This document shows, piece after piece, positions 19,929 to 28,981 of a DNA stretch of 64,000 nucleotides; positions within the stretch are counted from its first letter, which is position 1; the number at the start of each line of letters is the position of its first letter. A program made the translations under genes and the position numbers. The stretch is from Roseovarius aestuarii (lineage in GTDB: Bacteria; Pseudomonadota; Alphaproteobacteria; Rhodobacterales; Rhodobacteraceae), in contig NZ_JAIMIB010000021.1 of assembly GCF_019966515.1 (NCBI RefSeq), positions 1 to 64,000 on the forward strand. Reading direction: 5' to 3'. The notes beneath the pieces are model-generated. The model did no database searches. It was not told the origin of the DNA and was given only the letters and a program-made list of their open reading frames with translations.

Positions 19929-20684
19929 CTATAAGCAGGCTTTCAATTTTTCCGCCGTCGCAAACATAAGCGGTATTTCCTGTTTCAGGTCGTGTATGGA
20001 TTTGCGTGTGGTAAGCGCATGGGTGGAAAGGCTTGCAATCAGCGTCCCCGACGCGGCGTAGATCGGGACAGCGGCACCGACCATGTCATCAAACCACTCT
20101 TCCTTGTCCAGCGCGTATCCCCGATGTCTGATGTCAGCCAATTCGTCGGCAAAGGCACGCGGGTCGGTAATTGTATTGCGGGCCGATGGCTTGTCGGAAA
20201 TCCGCTCGAATATGCCAAGGGCCGCCTTCGGTTTTAACGTTGACAGATAAAGCTTGCCCGACGCACAGCAATGCAGCGGCAGCGGCGCACCGACTTTCAG
20301 GTTCACCTGAAACGGCCAATGAGATTCGAGCCGGTCAAAATAGATCAGCTTGGTGCCATGCGGGATCGACAGGCTGACGGTTTCGTTCAATTGTTCGGAC
20401 AGGCTGCGCAGCAGCGACCGGCGCTCGGTCACCCCGGGCTCGTATTGCAGGCTATTGAGGATCAGGTCACGAAACCGCTCACCGGGGACGTAGTGGCCAG
20501 AGGCGGTGGCGGCGATGAACCGCTCTTCGCTCAGCGCGTCCAACCAGCGGTAGATTGTCGGTGCCGGAATTTCCAATGATTGTGACAGCCGTGAAGCCGT
20601 CGCCGCCTCGGGATTCAGGCAGATGGCCTCGATGATTTCAAGAATCCGCCGTGGTGAATTCCGGGATTTTCTTTCTGCAGTCAC
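19929..20684 (-). CDS. IclR-family transcriptional regulator
   Basis: A 251-residue regulator with an N-terminal winged helix-turn-helix (about residues 10-65; ATASRLSQSLEIPAPTIYRWL) and a C-terminal IclR effector domain. The latter contains PLPLHCCASGKLYLS and the RGYALDKEEWFDDMVGAAVPI element of the ligand pocket. It starts at GTG 20684. It is divergent from the iron-type alcohol dehydrogenase gene and the TRAP genes, with a perfect 10-bp inverted repeat in the shared promoter region. It most likely controls that unit and itself in response to an organic acid. Confidence 0.9.
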   Translation of the reverse strand: MTAERKSRNSPRRILEIIEAICLNPEAATASRLSQSLEIPAPTIYRWLDALSEERFIAATASGHYVPGERFRDLILNSLQYEPGVTERRSLLRSLSEQLNETVSLSIPHGTKLIYFDRLESHWPFQVNLKVGAPLPLHCCASGKLYLSTLKPKAALGIFERISDKPSARNTITDPRAFADELADIRHRGYALDKEEWFDDMVGAAVPIYAASGTLIASLSTHALTTRKSIHDLKQEIPLMFATAEKLKACL

Positions 20685-20836
20685 GCCAAGCCTCGCTGCT
20701 TGCTGATCAGTTGGGACGTCCTGTTACAGCCAATTCAAAATTCTACAAGATGTTCTTTTTCGCAACCACACCAACAAGGTAGGCGCGTAAATCGGTGCAC
20801 GCTACCTGGTCGATGGTGACCCAGTATTTTTCATAA

Positions 20837-20873
20837 GTCAACTAAATGAGAATTTTTATATCGTTTAGTTGAC
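20837..20873. promoter_or_regulatory. Inverted-repeat operator between IclR gene and alcohol dehydrogenase gene
   Basis: The arms GTCAACTAAA and TTTAGTTGAC are perfect complements, 17 bases apart, in an A/T-rich centre. Both copies lie within CATAAG-containing context. The site is about 70 bases before the dehydrogenase ATG and about 150 bases from the iclR start. Position and symmetry make it the likely IclR binding site. Confidence 0.65.
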
Positions 20874-20943
20874 ATAAGTAGAATGATCCCCGTAGGCTTG
20901 GTCAACGCCTTGGCAGTTCGTCGCGGTGTCAGGGGGAATTTCA

Positions 20944-22107
20944 ATGACTGTTCGCGTTTGCACGCCAAGATATCTGAACATTGGACGCGGTGCGCTTGGC
21001 GGTATTGCCGAAATTCTTGACCGGATGGGCGGCGTCAAAAACCCGCTGATCGTAACCGACAGGTTCATGGTTGACTTTGGCATCACCGGTCAGGTGCAGA
21101 CATTGCTGCACAAGGCAGGGCTTGCCTCGGGTGTCTTCGATGCGGTGCTGCCGGATCCAACGGATACTGTCGTTCTTGCCGGGGTCGATGCGCTGGAAGC
21201 CGGCGGACATGATGCGGTGATCGGGCTGGGCGGCGGCAGCCCGATTGACGCCAGCAAGGCGATTGCGGTGATGGCCAAAGGCAGTCGCAACATTCAGGAT
21301 TATCGCCCGCCAAAACAGTCCGATACACCCGGCCTGCCGGTGCTGGCGATCCCGACGACGGCCGGGACCGGGTCAGAGGTGACGCATCACGCGGTCATTA
21401 TCCATGACGCCACGCGCGAAAAAATTTCGTGCCGCGGCGAAGGGTTTGTGCCCACAGCCGCCATTGTCGATTTCGAACTGACCCTGTCAAAGCCCAAACG
21501 CCTGATCGCCGACAATGGGCTGGATACGCTGACCCATGCCATCGAAGCCTATGTCAGCCGAAAGGCCACGCTGTTTTCCGACCGGATCGCGCTGGATTGC
21601 ATGCGGCTGGTGGCCAGCAACCTTGAACCTGCCTACGATGACCCCGAAAACCTGGCCGCGCGCGAAGCGCTGATGCTGGCCGCGACCTTTGGCGGGTTGG
21701 CCTTTTCCAATGCGTCGATTGCGCTGGTGCATGCGATGAGCCGACCGCTTGGTAGCCTGTTTCACGTCCCGCACGGGATGAGCAACGCCATGCTGCTGCC
21801 GACAGTCACCGCCTTTTCCAAGGAGGCGGCGCAGGCACGTTATGCTCAATGCGCACGGGTGATCGGCATGGCCGAAGAAAACACCCCCGATGCCAAGGCC
21901 ACTGATATGCTGGTCGAGGGGCTATACGCGATGAATGACCGGCTGGATGTGCCAAGCCTCTCGGGTTTTGGCATCGACCATGCCGCCTATTCCAACGCGG
22001 CGGGACAAATGGCGGACGACGCGGTGCGTTCGGGCGCACCGGCGAACAACCCGCGTGTCGGCAGCGTTGAAGAAATAACAGACCTCTTTCATGAGGCATG
22101 GGGCTGA
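20944..22107 (+). CDS. Iron-containing (group III) alcohol dehydrogenase
   Basis: A 387-residue NAD(P)-dependent dehydrogenase of the Fe-ADH family. The cofactor loop GLGGGSPIDASKA, IPTTAGTGSEVT, NGLDTLTHAIEAY and the metal-binding histidines in ALVHAMSRPLG and FHVPHGMSNA are all present. Substrates in this family range from 1,3-propanediol and lactaldehyde to hydroxybutyrate and maleylacetate, and the sequence alone does not choose. Its place between an IclR regulator and a TRAP transporter suggests it oxidises an imported hydroxy acid or alcohol. A GGGGGAA ribosome site precedes ATG 20944. Confidence 0.9.
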   Translation: MTVRVCTPRYLNIGRGALGGIAEILDRMGGVKNPLIVTDRFMVDFGITGQVQTLLHKAGLASGVFDAVLPDPTDTVVLAGVDALEAGGHDAVIGLGGGSPIDASKAIAVMAKGSRNIQDYRPPKQSDTPGLPVLAIPTTAGTGSEVTHHAVIIHDATREKISCRGEGFVPTAAIVDFELTLSKPKRLIADNGLDTLTHAIEAYVSRKATLFSDRIALDCMRLVASNLEPAYDDPENLAAREALMLAATFGGLAFSNASIALVHAMSRPLGSLFHVPHGMSNAMLLPTVTAFSKEAAQARYAQCARVIGMAEENTPDAKATDMLVEGLYAMNDRLDVPSLSGFGIDHAAYSNAAGQMADDAVRSGAPANNPRVGSVEEITDLFHEAWG

Positions 22108-22180
22108 CGCCCCGCGATCGGGTGTGACTAACGCAGCACCCGACACCTGAAACGACGACAACAATGGAGGAAACGAAAAA

Positions 22181-23272
22181 ATGACAACTCTGACCCAATC
22201 CCTGAGCGGGATCGGACGCCGCGCCCTGGGCATTGCCGCATTGTCCGCGCTGTGTGTTGGCGCGCTGGTGCCGACCAAGGCCGATGCCCAAGACAAGATA
22301 CGCTGGAAAGTGCAGGCCACGTTCAACACCGGCTGGCCCGCCCTTGGCGATCCGATTGCACGGGTATCCGAGACGCTGGATGCCGTCACCGATGGGCGCA
22401 TCAAGCTGAAAATCTTCGAGCCGGGCAAGATCGTCCCGCCGCTGGAAATCTCACCATCGATCACCAATGGCAACTTGCCCGCGGCGTATAACTATCTGGC
22501 CTACGACCAGGGCCGTATCCCGTCGGCAGTCCTGTTCTCGGCCGTCCCCTTCGGGATGGAGCCGTGGGAATATGCTGCATGGTGGTTTGAAGGCGAAGGC
22601 CACGGTCTTGCCGAGGAAATCTATCATGCCCAGAACATCCACCCGCTTCTGTGCAGCACGATCGGGCCGGAAACCGCAGGCTGGTATCGCAAACCAATCA
22701 CCCAGCTGAGCGATCTCGAGGGGCTGAAAATCCGCTTCTCGGGTCTGGGTGGCATGGTGCTCGACCGGATCGGCGCCTCGGCCACATTGATGGCGGGCGG
22801 TGAGATTTTTGCCGCGCTCGAAAAGGGTACGCTGGACGCGACCGAATATTCCATGCCGGCGATTGACGAGATTCTGGGCTTCCACAAGATCGCCAAGTTC
22901 AATCTCTTCCCGGGCTGGCACCAGCCATCCACGTCGACCCATCTGCTGATCAACCTGGATGAGTGGAACAACCTTTCGGATCCCGACAAGGCGCTCTTTG
23001 AGATGGCCTGTACCGCCGCCACGATGCGCGCCATCACCACCGGCGAGGCCCTGCAGGGCGCACAGATCAAGAGCTTCCCGGACAAGGGCGTGACCGCCGC
23101 CAAACTGCCTGATGACGTGATCGCGGAACTCAAGCGTGTCACAATGGAAGTCATGACCGAGGAAGCCGCGAAAGACGCGGACTTCGCCCGGGTCTGGGAG
23201 TCGCAGAAGGCGTTCCATGCCGATTATCAGATCTGGAAAGAGCTGGGCTATCTGCCCCGCGACTTTGACTGA
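22181..23272 (+). CDS. dctP: TRAP transporter substrate-binding protein, TakP-like
   Basis: A 363-residue periplasmic protein with a signal peptide of about 36 residues (ending ADAQ). The mature protein follows the DctP fold. It shows the features of the TakP subgroup: SAVPFGMEPWEY, GPETAGWYRKPI with the carboxylate-binding arginine, MAGGEIFAALEKGTLDATEY and FPGWHQPS. In TakP the corresponding motif is DATEW; here it is DATEY, suggesting a related but different 2-oxo or hydroxy acid ligand. It is 73 bases downstream of the dehydrogenase gene and precedes dctQ and dctM. Confidence 0.9.
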   Translation: MTTLTQSLSGIGRRALGIAALSALCVGALVPTKADAQDKIRWKVQATFNTGWPALGDPIARVSETLDAVTDGRIKLKIFEPGKIVPPLEISPSITNGNLPAAYNYLAYDQGRIPSAVLFSAVPFGMEPWEYAAWWFEGEGHGLAEEIYHAQNIHPLLCSTIGPETAGWYRKPITQLSDLEGLKIRFSGLGGMVLDRIGASATLMAGGEIFAALEKGTLDATEYSMPAIDEILGFHKIAKFNLFPGWHQPSTSTHLLINLDEWNNLSDPDKALFEMACTAATMRAITTGEALQGAQIKSFPDKGVTAAKLPDDVIAELKRVTMEVMTEEAAKDADFARVWESQKAFHADYQIWKELGYLPRDFD

Positions 23273-23296
23273 CGTTTCGGGTTAAGGTGAAACAGC

Positions 23297-23334
23297 GCGG
23301 CAGTCCTGTCGGACAAAGGCGACGGGGCTGCCGC
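23297..23334 (+). promoter_or_regulatory. Intercistronic inverted repeats dctP-dctQ
   Basis: Outer arms GCGGCAG and CTGCCGC enclose a small hairpin GTCC-TGTC-GGAC. There is no T-run. Such structures after binding-protein genes often stabilise the upstream message and lower expression of the membrane subunits; that role is inferred here. Confidence 0.5.
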
Positions 23335-23367
23335 ATGCGTGTAACCGGATGAAATTGGGGTAAATAC

Positions 23368-23964
23368 ATGCAAGACGATCACGAGGACGGGCTTGTTACG
23401 GCGATTGACGATCTGCATCACCATGACGATGAGGTCATGCGCGACACCGGCTTCAGCCGCACCATCGACCGGCTGGTCGACCTGATCGGCGAGGCGTTCA
23501 GCTGGCTCTGGTTGGTGCTGCTGGCGGTGATCATCGGCAATGTCATTCTGCGCTACGTGTTCAGCCAGGGCATGATCGAGCTGGAAGAGCTGCAATGGTA
23601 TCTTTACGCCGCTGCTTGGCTGGTGGGCCTGTCGTACACGTTCATCTCGGACGGTCACGTCCGGGTCGATGTGGTGCATGACCGGCTGTCATTGCGCACG
23701 CGCATGTGGCTTGAATTTCTCGGGCTGACCCTGCTTTTTCTGCCCTTCGTCCTCTTCGTGATTTACTACTCCATCCCCTTTGTAGAGCTTTCGTGGCAAA
23801 CCAACGAAACCTCGACATCGGCCAACGGCCTACCCGCGCGTTGGTTGATCAAAGGCTGTCTGCTGTTCAGTTTCCTGCTTTTGCTGTTGGTGGGGGCGGC
23901 CCGACTGATCCGTGTGATTGCCACGCTCAGACATGGGCCGGTATCGGCCAACGGAGCGACATGA
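23368..23964 (+). CDS. dctQ: TRAP transporter small permease (DctQ)
   Basis: A 198-residue inner-membrane protein with four predicted transmembrane segments (about residues 45-65, 78-98, 122-142 and 158-180) after an unusually acidic/His-rich N-terminus (DDLHHHDDE). The signature FISDGHVRVDVVHDRLS between segments 2 and 3 is typical of DctQ. It forms the membrane complex with the following dctM, whose start lies 1 base after its stop. Confidence 0.9.
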   Translation: MQDDHEDGLVTAIDDLHHHDDEVMRDTGFSRTIDRLVDLIGEAFSWLWLVLLAVIIGNVILRYVFSQGMIELEELQWYLYAAAWLVGLSYTFISDGHVRVDVVHDRLSLRTRMWLEFLGLTLLFLPFVLFVIYYSIPFVELSWQTNETSTSANGLPARWLIKGCLLFSFLLLLLVGAARLIRVIATLRHGPVSANGAT

Positions 23965-23965
23965 G

Positions 23966-25324
23966 ATGATCAGCGATCCCGCCCAGTACATGGCCATTGC
24001 CCTGTTCGTCAGCTTCGTCACGCTGATCTTCACCGGCTTTCCCGTGGCATGGCTGATGGCCGGGCTGGCGGTTGTCTTTACAGCCATTTCGGTCGTCTCG
24101 GACACTTATCTGGATACGTTTTTCGGCGTCGACTGGGGCTATAGCTCGATCGTGGTGGACCGCATCTATGCGGTGATGAACAACTGGGTGCTCGTGGCGC
24201 TGCCGATGTTCGTATTCATGGGGATCATGATGGACAAATCCGGCATCGCCGAAGACCTGATGACCGATCTGGCGAAACTCTTCGGCCGGGTCCGCGGCGG
24301 GCTGGCGATCACCGTCGTCGTGATCGGGGTTTTGCTGGCGGCCTCGACGGGTATCATCGGTGCTGCGGTGGTGTTGTTGGCGATCCTGGGTATTCCGCTG
24401 ATGCTCAAGCACAATTACGACGCCTCACTTGCTTGCGGTGTCGTATGTGCGACCGGCACGTTGGGCATTCTTATTCCACCGTCGATCATGCTGGTTCTGA
24501 TGGCCGACCAGATCCGCGTCTCCGTCGGAGATCTGTTCATGGGCGCAATGCTGCCCGGGCTGATGCTGGGCGGCCTCTACGGTATTTTCATTCTGCTCTA
24601 CGCCTGGCTGAAACCCGGTGCGGCGCCGGCCCCGAAAGATGCCGAACCTGTCACGCTCGGTCTGTTCCTCAACGTTCTCAAATCCACCATCCCGCCTGCG
24701 CTGCTGATCATCGCCGTGCTGGGTAGTATCTTTTTCGGCATCGCCACCCCGACCGAGGCGTCGGGCGTTGGCGCGCTTGGGGCCATGCTGCTGGCGCTGG
24801 CGCGCCGCAGGCTTTCCTTCGACGGGTTCCGCGATGTGCTGCGCGGCACGATGCGCACCACCTCGTATATCTTCGCCCTCTTCGTCGGCGCGACCGCCTT
24901 CGCGCTGGTCCTGCGCGGGTTCGGCGGTGACGAGTTGATCGAGGATGCGCTCACCGCCCTGCCCTATGGCCCCGACGGCGTGGTCATCGTGATCCTGCTG
25001 ATCGCCTTCCTGCTGGGCTTTGTGCTGGACTGGATCGAAATCACGCTGATCCTGCTGCCGTTGATCGCGCCGGTCCTCTTGGGTATGGACGTAAACCTTG
25101 TGTGGTTCGCCATCCTGTTTGCCGTGACACTGCAAACCTCGTTCATCACGCCGCCCGTAGGTTTTGCGCTTTTTTACATGAAGGGGGTGGCACCCAAAGG
25201 GGTGGATACCATGACGATCTATAAGGGCATCATACCTTTCATGATAATCCAGCTAATCGCGGTCAGCCTGATATTCATCTTCCCCAAACTGGCCACGTGG
25301 TTGCCCGCCATCGCTTACGGTTAG
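23966..25324 (+). CDS. dctM: TRAP transporter large permease (DctM)
   Basis: A 452-residue sodium-coupled transport subunit with about 12 membrane segments. DctM hallmarks are the N-terminal GFPVAWLMAGLA, FMGIMMDKSGIAEDL, VCATGTLGILIPPSIMLVLMADQ and the second half repeat ending in TLQTSFITPPVGFALFYMKGV. ATG 23966 directly follows the dctQ stop. With dctP it forms a tripartite uptake system for an organic acid. No transporter gene follows on this strand. Confidence 0.93.
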   Translation: MISDPAQYMAIALFVSFVTLIFTGFPVAWLMAGLAVVFTAISVVSDTYLDTFFGVDWGYSSIVVDRIYAVMNNWVLVALPMFVFMGIMMDKSGIAEDLMTDLAKLFGRVRGGLAITVVVIGVLLAASTGIIGAAVVLLAILGIPLMLKHNYDASLACGVVCATGTLGILIPPSIMLVLMADQIRVSVGDLFMGAMLPGLMLGGLYGIFILLYAWLKPGAAPAPKDAEPVTLGLFLNVLKSTIPPALLIIAVLGSIFFGIATPTEASGVGALGAMLLALARRRLSFDGFRDVLRGTMRTTSYIFALFVGATAFALVLRGFGGDELIEDALTALPYGPDGVVIVILLIAFLLGFVLDWIEITLILLPLIAPVLLGMDVNLVWFAILFAVTLQTSFITPPVGFALFYMKGVAPKGVDTMTIYKGIIPFMIIQLIAVSLIFIFPKLATWLPAIAYG

Positions 25325-25358
25325 GATCAAATCGGCAGGGCTATCCCAAGGCAGACAA

Positions 25359-25844
25359 TCAGAAGGCACCCATACTGAGCCCCGCCGCCAGCGCCATCCC
25401 AAGCTCGCGGCAACGGGCAAGGTCTTCGTCGGGAATTGTCTTCTCAGCCAGAATCTGCTCGGGCGTCTGCGCATGGGTACAGACGATCAAGGGTTTCTGC
25501 ACTTCCTTAAGCCGCCAACCCTGCGCGATCCGCGCGATCTGCCGCACGGCATTTTCGCCATCCGACCCGGCACAGACCATCTGGGCATAGGGCCGCCCCT
25601 CGATACGCCCCAATACCGGGTAATAGCAGCGGTCAAAAAAATCCTTCATGACGCCCGCAATTGCGGCCAGGTTTTCCGGCGTGCAAAACAGATACCCCGC
25701 CGCTGCCAGTAAATCGTCCGGCCCGGCCTGTTCGGCGGTCATCAGCTTGACCACACCTTCCTCGCGCGCCGCCGTGGCCGCTGCTTGGGCCATCTGGCGG
25801 CTGCCACCTGTCTTCGAGTGATACACGATCAAAAGTTCCGTCAC
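25359..25844 (-). CDS. Flavodoxin-fold protein
   Basis: A 161-residue protein of the flavodoxin/NAD(P)H-dependent FMN reductase fold. The FMN phosphate loop reads VYHSKTGGSRQMA, and CTPENLAAIAGVMKDFFDRCYYP resembles the isoalloxazine-binding loops of WrbA-like proteins. It may be a small electron carrier or quinone reductase; the partner is unknown. It starts at GTG 25844. It converges with dctM and is monocistronic. Confidence 0.75.
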   Translation of the reverse strand: MTELLIVYHSKTGGSRQMAQAAATAAREEGVVKLMTAEQAGPDDLLAAAGYLFCTPENLAAIAGVMKDFFDRCYYPVLGRIEGRPYAQMVCAGSDGENAVRQIARIAQGWRLKEVQKPLIVCTHAQTPEQILAEKTIPDEDLARCRELGMALAAGLSMGAF

Positions 25845-26023
25845 GCCGCTTCCTTCTTACACCTGCCCATAGTGGCCACACCCCCACCTCATACACAAAT
25901 GAAAACAAGTTTGGAGTGATTTCCGCCCATGACAAAATTGTGAGCAATTTGCACTATTCTTCCCCTTTGATCCGGCTGCGAAATACCCATCTTGGGGGCA
26001 GGCACAACAGGTCAGGCAAGCTC

Positions 26024-26158
26024 ATGCGTACCACTCTCATCACTCTTCAGGTTCTTGCGATTTCCCTCTTTGCCGTTCTGGGCGCACAGGGCAGTACCCA
26101 CGACAGGCCCGCCTGTCCGGTCAGCGCCGCCGCTGCCGACCGGAATTGTGACCGCTGA
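26024..26158 (+). CDS. Possible small secreted peptide
   Basis: An open frame of 44 codons beginning MRTTLITLQVLAISLFAVLG, which looks like a signal peptide, followed by a short Cys-containing tail (DRPACPVSAAAADRNC). No family was recognised and the ribosome site is weak. It lies in the gap between the flavodoxin-type gene and the end of the ccm operon, facing the latter. Reported as a possibility only. Confidence 0.3.
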   Translation: MRTTLITLQVLAISLFAVLGAQGSTHDRPACPVSAAAADRNCDR

Positions 26159-26206
26159 TCTGATCGAAACGTAGATCCCAAGCGTTATCGTAAAAGCAGG
26201 TTCTGG

Positions 26207-26740
26207 TCAGCGGGCGCTTTCAATGGCCGGGCGGATTTCGTTTTCCAGCGCACGCTGTGTGATCGGCCCGGCGAACCGCAGGACCACATTGCCAGCACCG
26301 TCGATAATATAGGTCTCGGGCACGCCATAGACACCCCAGTTGAGCGCCATGCGACCGTTTTCATCGGCTCCCATCCGGGCATAGGGGCTTCCCAGCTCTT
26401 CGAGGAATTTCAACGCTTTGGCGGGATCGTCCTTGTAATTCACTCCGTAGATCACCACCCCCTCATCAGCCAACGCCTCAAGGTTCGGATGCTCGACCCG
26501 ACATGGCCCGCACCAACTCGCCCAATAGTTCACCAGCTTTACGGTACCATCCCGCAAGTCACTGTCCTCAAAGGGTTTCCCCTTACCCAACTGCGTTAAG
26601 CTCACCCCAGGTGCGGTTTTTCCGACCAGCGCCGAGGGTAGTGCATCGGCGTTCTCACGCTGCATTCCCACATAGAAAAGCGCCGCGAGTCCGACAAATA
26701 TCACCGGAGGCAAAACCATCAGAGGCGACACCTTAGCCAT
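26207..26740 (-). CDS. ccmG: Cytochrome c biogenesis thioredoxin CcmG (DsbE)
   Basis: A 177-residue periplasmic thioredoxin anchored by one N-terminal membrane helix (about residues 8-26). The redox site WASWCGPCRVEHPN and the cis-proline segment GVYGVPETYIID are present. It reduces apocytochrome or CcmH thiols before haem attachment. Start ATG 26740 overlaps the end of ccmD. It is the last gene of the ccmABCDG group in this window. Confidence 0.95.
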   Translation of the reverse strand: MAKVSPLMVLPPVIFVGLAALFYVGMQRENADALPSALVGKTAPGVSLTQLGKGKPFEDSDLRDGTVKLVNYWASWCGPCRVEHPNLEALADEGVVIYGVNYKDDPAKALKFLEELGSPYARMGADENGRMALNWGVYGVPETYIIDGAGNVVLRFAGPITQRALENEIRPAIESAR

Positions 26741-26891
26741 GCTTTTTCGCTTTCGTTTCAACTTCCTGAAGTCGCCTCTTGATATGCCGGGCACGAATAA
26801 GGCTGATCAGAACCAACCCCAGGATCAGAAGGATCGATACCGCATAGGCCGACAAAACCGTCTCGGCGTATTTCCCCAGCTCAGGCATCAT
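26733..26891 (-). CDS. ccmD: Haem exporter small subunit CcmD
   Basis: A 52-residue protein: MMPELGKYAETVLSAYAVS, one membrane helix, then a basic coiled tail (ARHIKRRLQEVETKAKKH). This is the CcmD pattern, which helps release holo-CcmE from CcmABC. The start overlaps the ccmC stop (ATGA-type) and its end overlaps the ccmG start by 8 bases, so translation is coupled through the group. Easy to miss because of its size. Confidence 0.9.
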   Translation of the reverse strand: MMPELGKYAETVLSAYAVSILLILGLVLISLIRARHIKRRLQEVETKAKKHG

Positions 26892-27619
26892 CCCATCCTC
26901 TCGCGGGCCAAAAGCGCCCGCATCCGCCGCGCGCGAATTTCCGTACGGGTCCGAAGCAGCACCAAGGCGATGAAAAGTAACACAAACCCGGCGATGCAGA
27001 TCAGCAGCGGATAGTAGAAAACATCCGCTACATGCTCTTCTTTATCAAGGCTCAGCGACGCGCCTTGATGCAGGCCCTGGTTCCAGAAGTTCACCGCGTA
27101 CCGGCTGAGAAGCGCGAAAACCGATCCGACAAGACATAAGACGCTGGTCAGATCGGCGGCGGTGTCGTCATTCTCGATCGCCGACCACAAGGCTATATAC
27201 CCTAGATAAAACAGAAACAGGATGAGGAAAGATGTTAGTCGCGGGTCCCATGCCCAATATGTCCCCCACATCGGCTGGCCCCAGATCGCGCCTGTCAAAA
27301 GCGCAATCAGCGTCATCACCAGCCCGACCGGCGCCGCCGCGCGTGCTGCCAGCGCACTGACATGGTGCCTGCGCACCAACCAGATCAACGAGGCCACTAG
27401 CATCATCAACCAGGCATTGATCGCCATCAACGCGCTTGGCACATGCAGATAAATGATTTTTACCGTTGATCCCTGCCGGTAATCATCGGGCGTAAAGAAA
27501 AAACCCCAGATCAGCCCGGCCACCAGCGCGACGACGGATAGCACCGATACCCAAGGCAGCACCTTGTCGGTGGTCTGGACGAATTTCTTGGGATTGGCAT
27601 ATTCCCAGACCGAGTTCAC
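26888..27619 (-). CDS. ccmC: Haem handling protein CcmC
   Basis: A 243-residue membrane protein with six predicted helices and the tryptophan-rich WWD-type motif WGTYWAWDPRLTSF facing the periplasm, which attaches haem to CcmE. Conserved histidines lie in IYLHVPSA and in RYAVNFWNQGLHQGA. I prefer GTG 27619 (NSVWEYANPKKF) with GGAAGG just ahead of it; an ATG five codons upstream is possible. It is 28 bases from the ccmB stop. Confidence 0.95.
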   Translation of the reverse strand: MNSVWEYANPKKFVQTTDKVLPWVSVLSVVALVAGLIWGFFFTPDDYRQGSTVKIIYLHVPSALMAINAWLMMLVASLIWLVRRHHVSALAARAAAPVGLVMTLIALLTGAIWGQPMWGTYWAWDPRLTSFLILFLFYLGYIALWSAIENDDTAADLTSVLCLVGSVFALLSRYAVNFWNQGLHQGASLSLDKEEHVADVFYYPLLICIAGFVLLFIALVLLRTRTEIRARRMRALLARERMG

Positions 27620-27647
27620 GGCGCTTCCTTCCATTTCTCTTCGTCTA

Positions 27648-28304
27648 TCATCGCAGGTTGACCCTCAATGCCGCGGCAGAGGCAAAGGGAAGCAGCGCAA
27701 TGACGCCAAGGGTAATCCCCGCCAACATCAACATCGGCGTGCCATTGTCCAGCCCCGCGACACCACGCCGCGCCACCTCGGCCCCGAAGATCAATGTAGG
27801 AACGTAAAGCGGCAAGACCAGCAGGCTCAGCAACAATCCCCCACGTTTCAGCCCCACGGTCAGCGCCGCCCCGAATGTTCCGATCACACTCAATGCGGGC
27901 GTACCTAGAATAAGCGACAATATCAGAGGCTTATAGCCGTTGGTGGGAAGGTTCAGCAGCAGGCCGAACACCGGGGCCGCCAGTACCAGTGGCAGCCCTG
28001 TCGTCACCCAGTGGGCAAGTGCCTTGACACTTACGATGGCCTCCATCGGCAGGGGCGCCGTGGCCAGCAGATCAAGGCTGCCATCCTCCCAATCAAGGGC
28101 AAAGATACGATCCAGCGACAACAGGCAGGCCAACAGCGCGCCAAGCCATAAGATACCCGATGCAATTACCGCCAGAAGGGCGCTTTCCGGGCCAACACCG
28201 AACGGCACAAGGGTCACGACAATCAGGAAAAACGCCAACCCGAGGCCAAATCCACCACCCGCCCGCATGGCCAGTTTCAGATCTCGAACCAGCAACGCGA
28301 TCAT
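27648..28304 (-). CDS. ccmB: Haem exporter permease CcmB
   Basis: A 218-residue inner-membrane protein with six predicted transmembrane segments, the permease partner of the CcmA ATPase. The N-terminus [22 protein letters not shown] and the loop [15 protein letters not shown] are typical of CcmB. Its start overlaps the ccmA stop by 4 bases (ATGA). Confidence 0.94.
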   Translation of the reverse strand: MIALLVRDLKLAMRAGGGFGLGLAFFLIVVTLVPFGVGPESALLAVIASGILWLGALLACLLSLDRIFALDWEDGSLDLLATAPLPMEAIVSVKALAHWVTTGLPLVLAAPVFGLLLNLPTNGYKPLILSLILGTPALSVIGTFGAALTVGLKRGGLLLSLLVLPLYVPTLIFGAEVARRGVAGLDNGTPMLMLAGITLGVIALLPFASAAALRVNLR

Positions 28305-28918
28305 AGGAAAACCCCGTCGAAATCATCCGGTTCCGGGGCTTTGGCGCGAAACGGCGCAAGGTCCAGCGTGCTGGCCTCCTTGATCCCAAGGTCTATATGA
28401 GTTGCCATCAGCGCTGCACCGCCCCGGCTCAGATGTGCACGGATAACTTCAGCAAACATCGCCACGGCATCACTGTCCAGCGACACGGTCGGTTCATCCA
28501 GCAACCAGAGCGGACGACCCGTGACAAGCAGCCGGGCAAGGCCCAAGCGCCGCTTCTGACCGGCGGACAGCGCGCCTGCAGGCCGGTCTGCAAGCGATGT
28601 AAGTTGAAATGCTGACAGAGCGTCAGAAACATCCTTATTCCCAAAGACATGCGCCCAGAAGCTAAGATTCTCTTCCACGCTCAGCGTCGCTTTCAAACCA
28701 TCGGCATGGCCAGCATAGACATGATTGTCGACCGCCATCTCAACCCGGCCCGACACCGGCGGCTGCAGCCCTGCGACGGTACGCAACAATGTTGTCTTGC
28801 CGATCCCGTTCGGTCCGCGCAGAACCAACGCCTGACCGGGTTCCAGCGCAAAGCAAACGCCCTCGAGTACCTTGATGCCACCGCGGGCCACCGCAAGATC
28901 AGAAACAGCTATCCCCAT
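28301..28918 (-). CDS. ccmA: Haem exporter ATPase CcmA
   Basis: A 205-residue ABC ATPase with Walker [10 protein letters not shown], signature LSAGQKRR and Walker B LWLLDEPT. It powers release of haem-loaded CcmE. It heads the overlapping ccmABCDG block and is 63 bases downstream of the Mth938-like gene on the same strand, so it is probably part of the longer yajC-secDF transcript. Confidence 0.95.
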   Translation of the reverse strand: MGIAVSDLAVARGGIKVLEGVCFALEPGQALVLRGPNGIGKTTLLRTVAGLQPPVSGRVEMAVDNHVYAGHADGLKATLSVEENLSFWAHVFGNKDVSDALSAFQLTSLADRPAGALSAGQKRRLGLARLLVTGRPLWLLDEPTVSLDSDAVAMFAEVIRAHLSRGGAALMATHIDLGIKEASTLDLAPFRAKAPEPDDFDGVFL

Positions 28919-28981
28919 GCTGATGTGCTTAGCGCAATCATTGGCGGTGGAAAAGCGGGATAGGGCTAACCCGGTGCGGGC

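Noticed and set aside
24425..25135. Minus-strand Gln/Asp/His-rich frame opposite dctM
   Set aside because: Typical antisense image of a membrane protein gene; dctM on the plus strand is complete.
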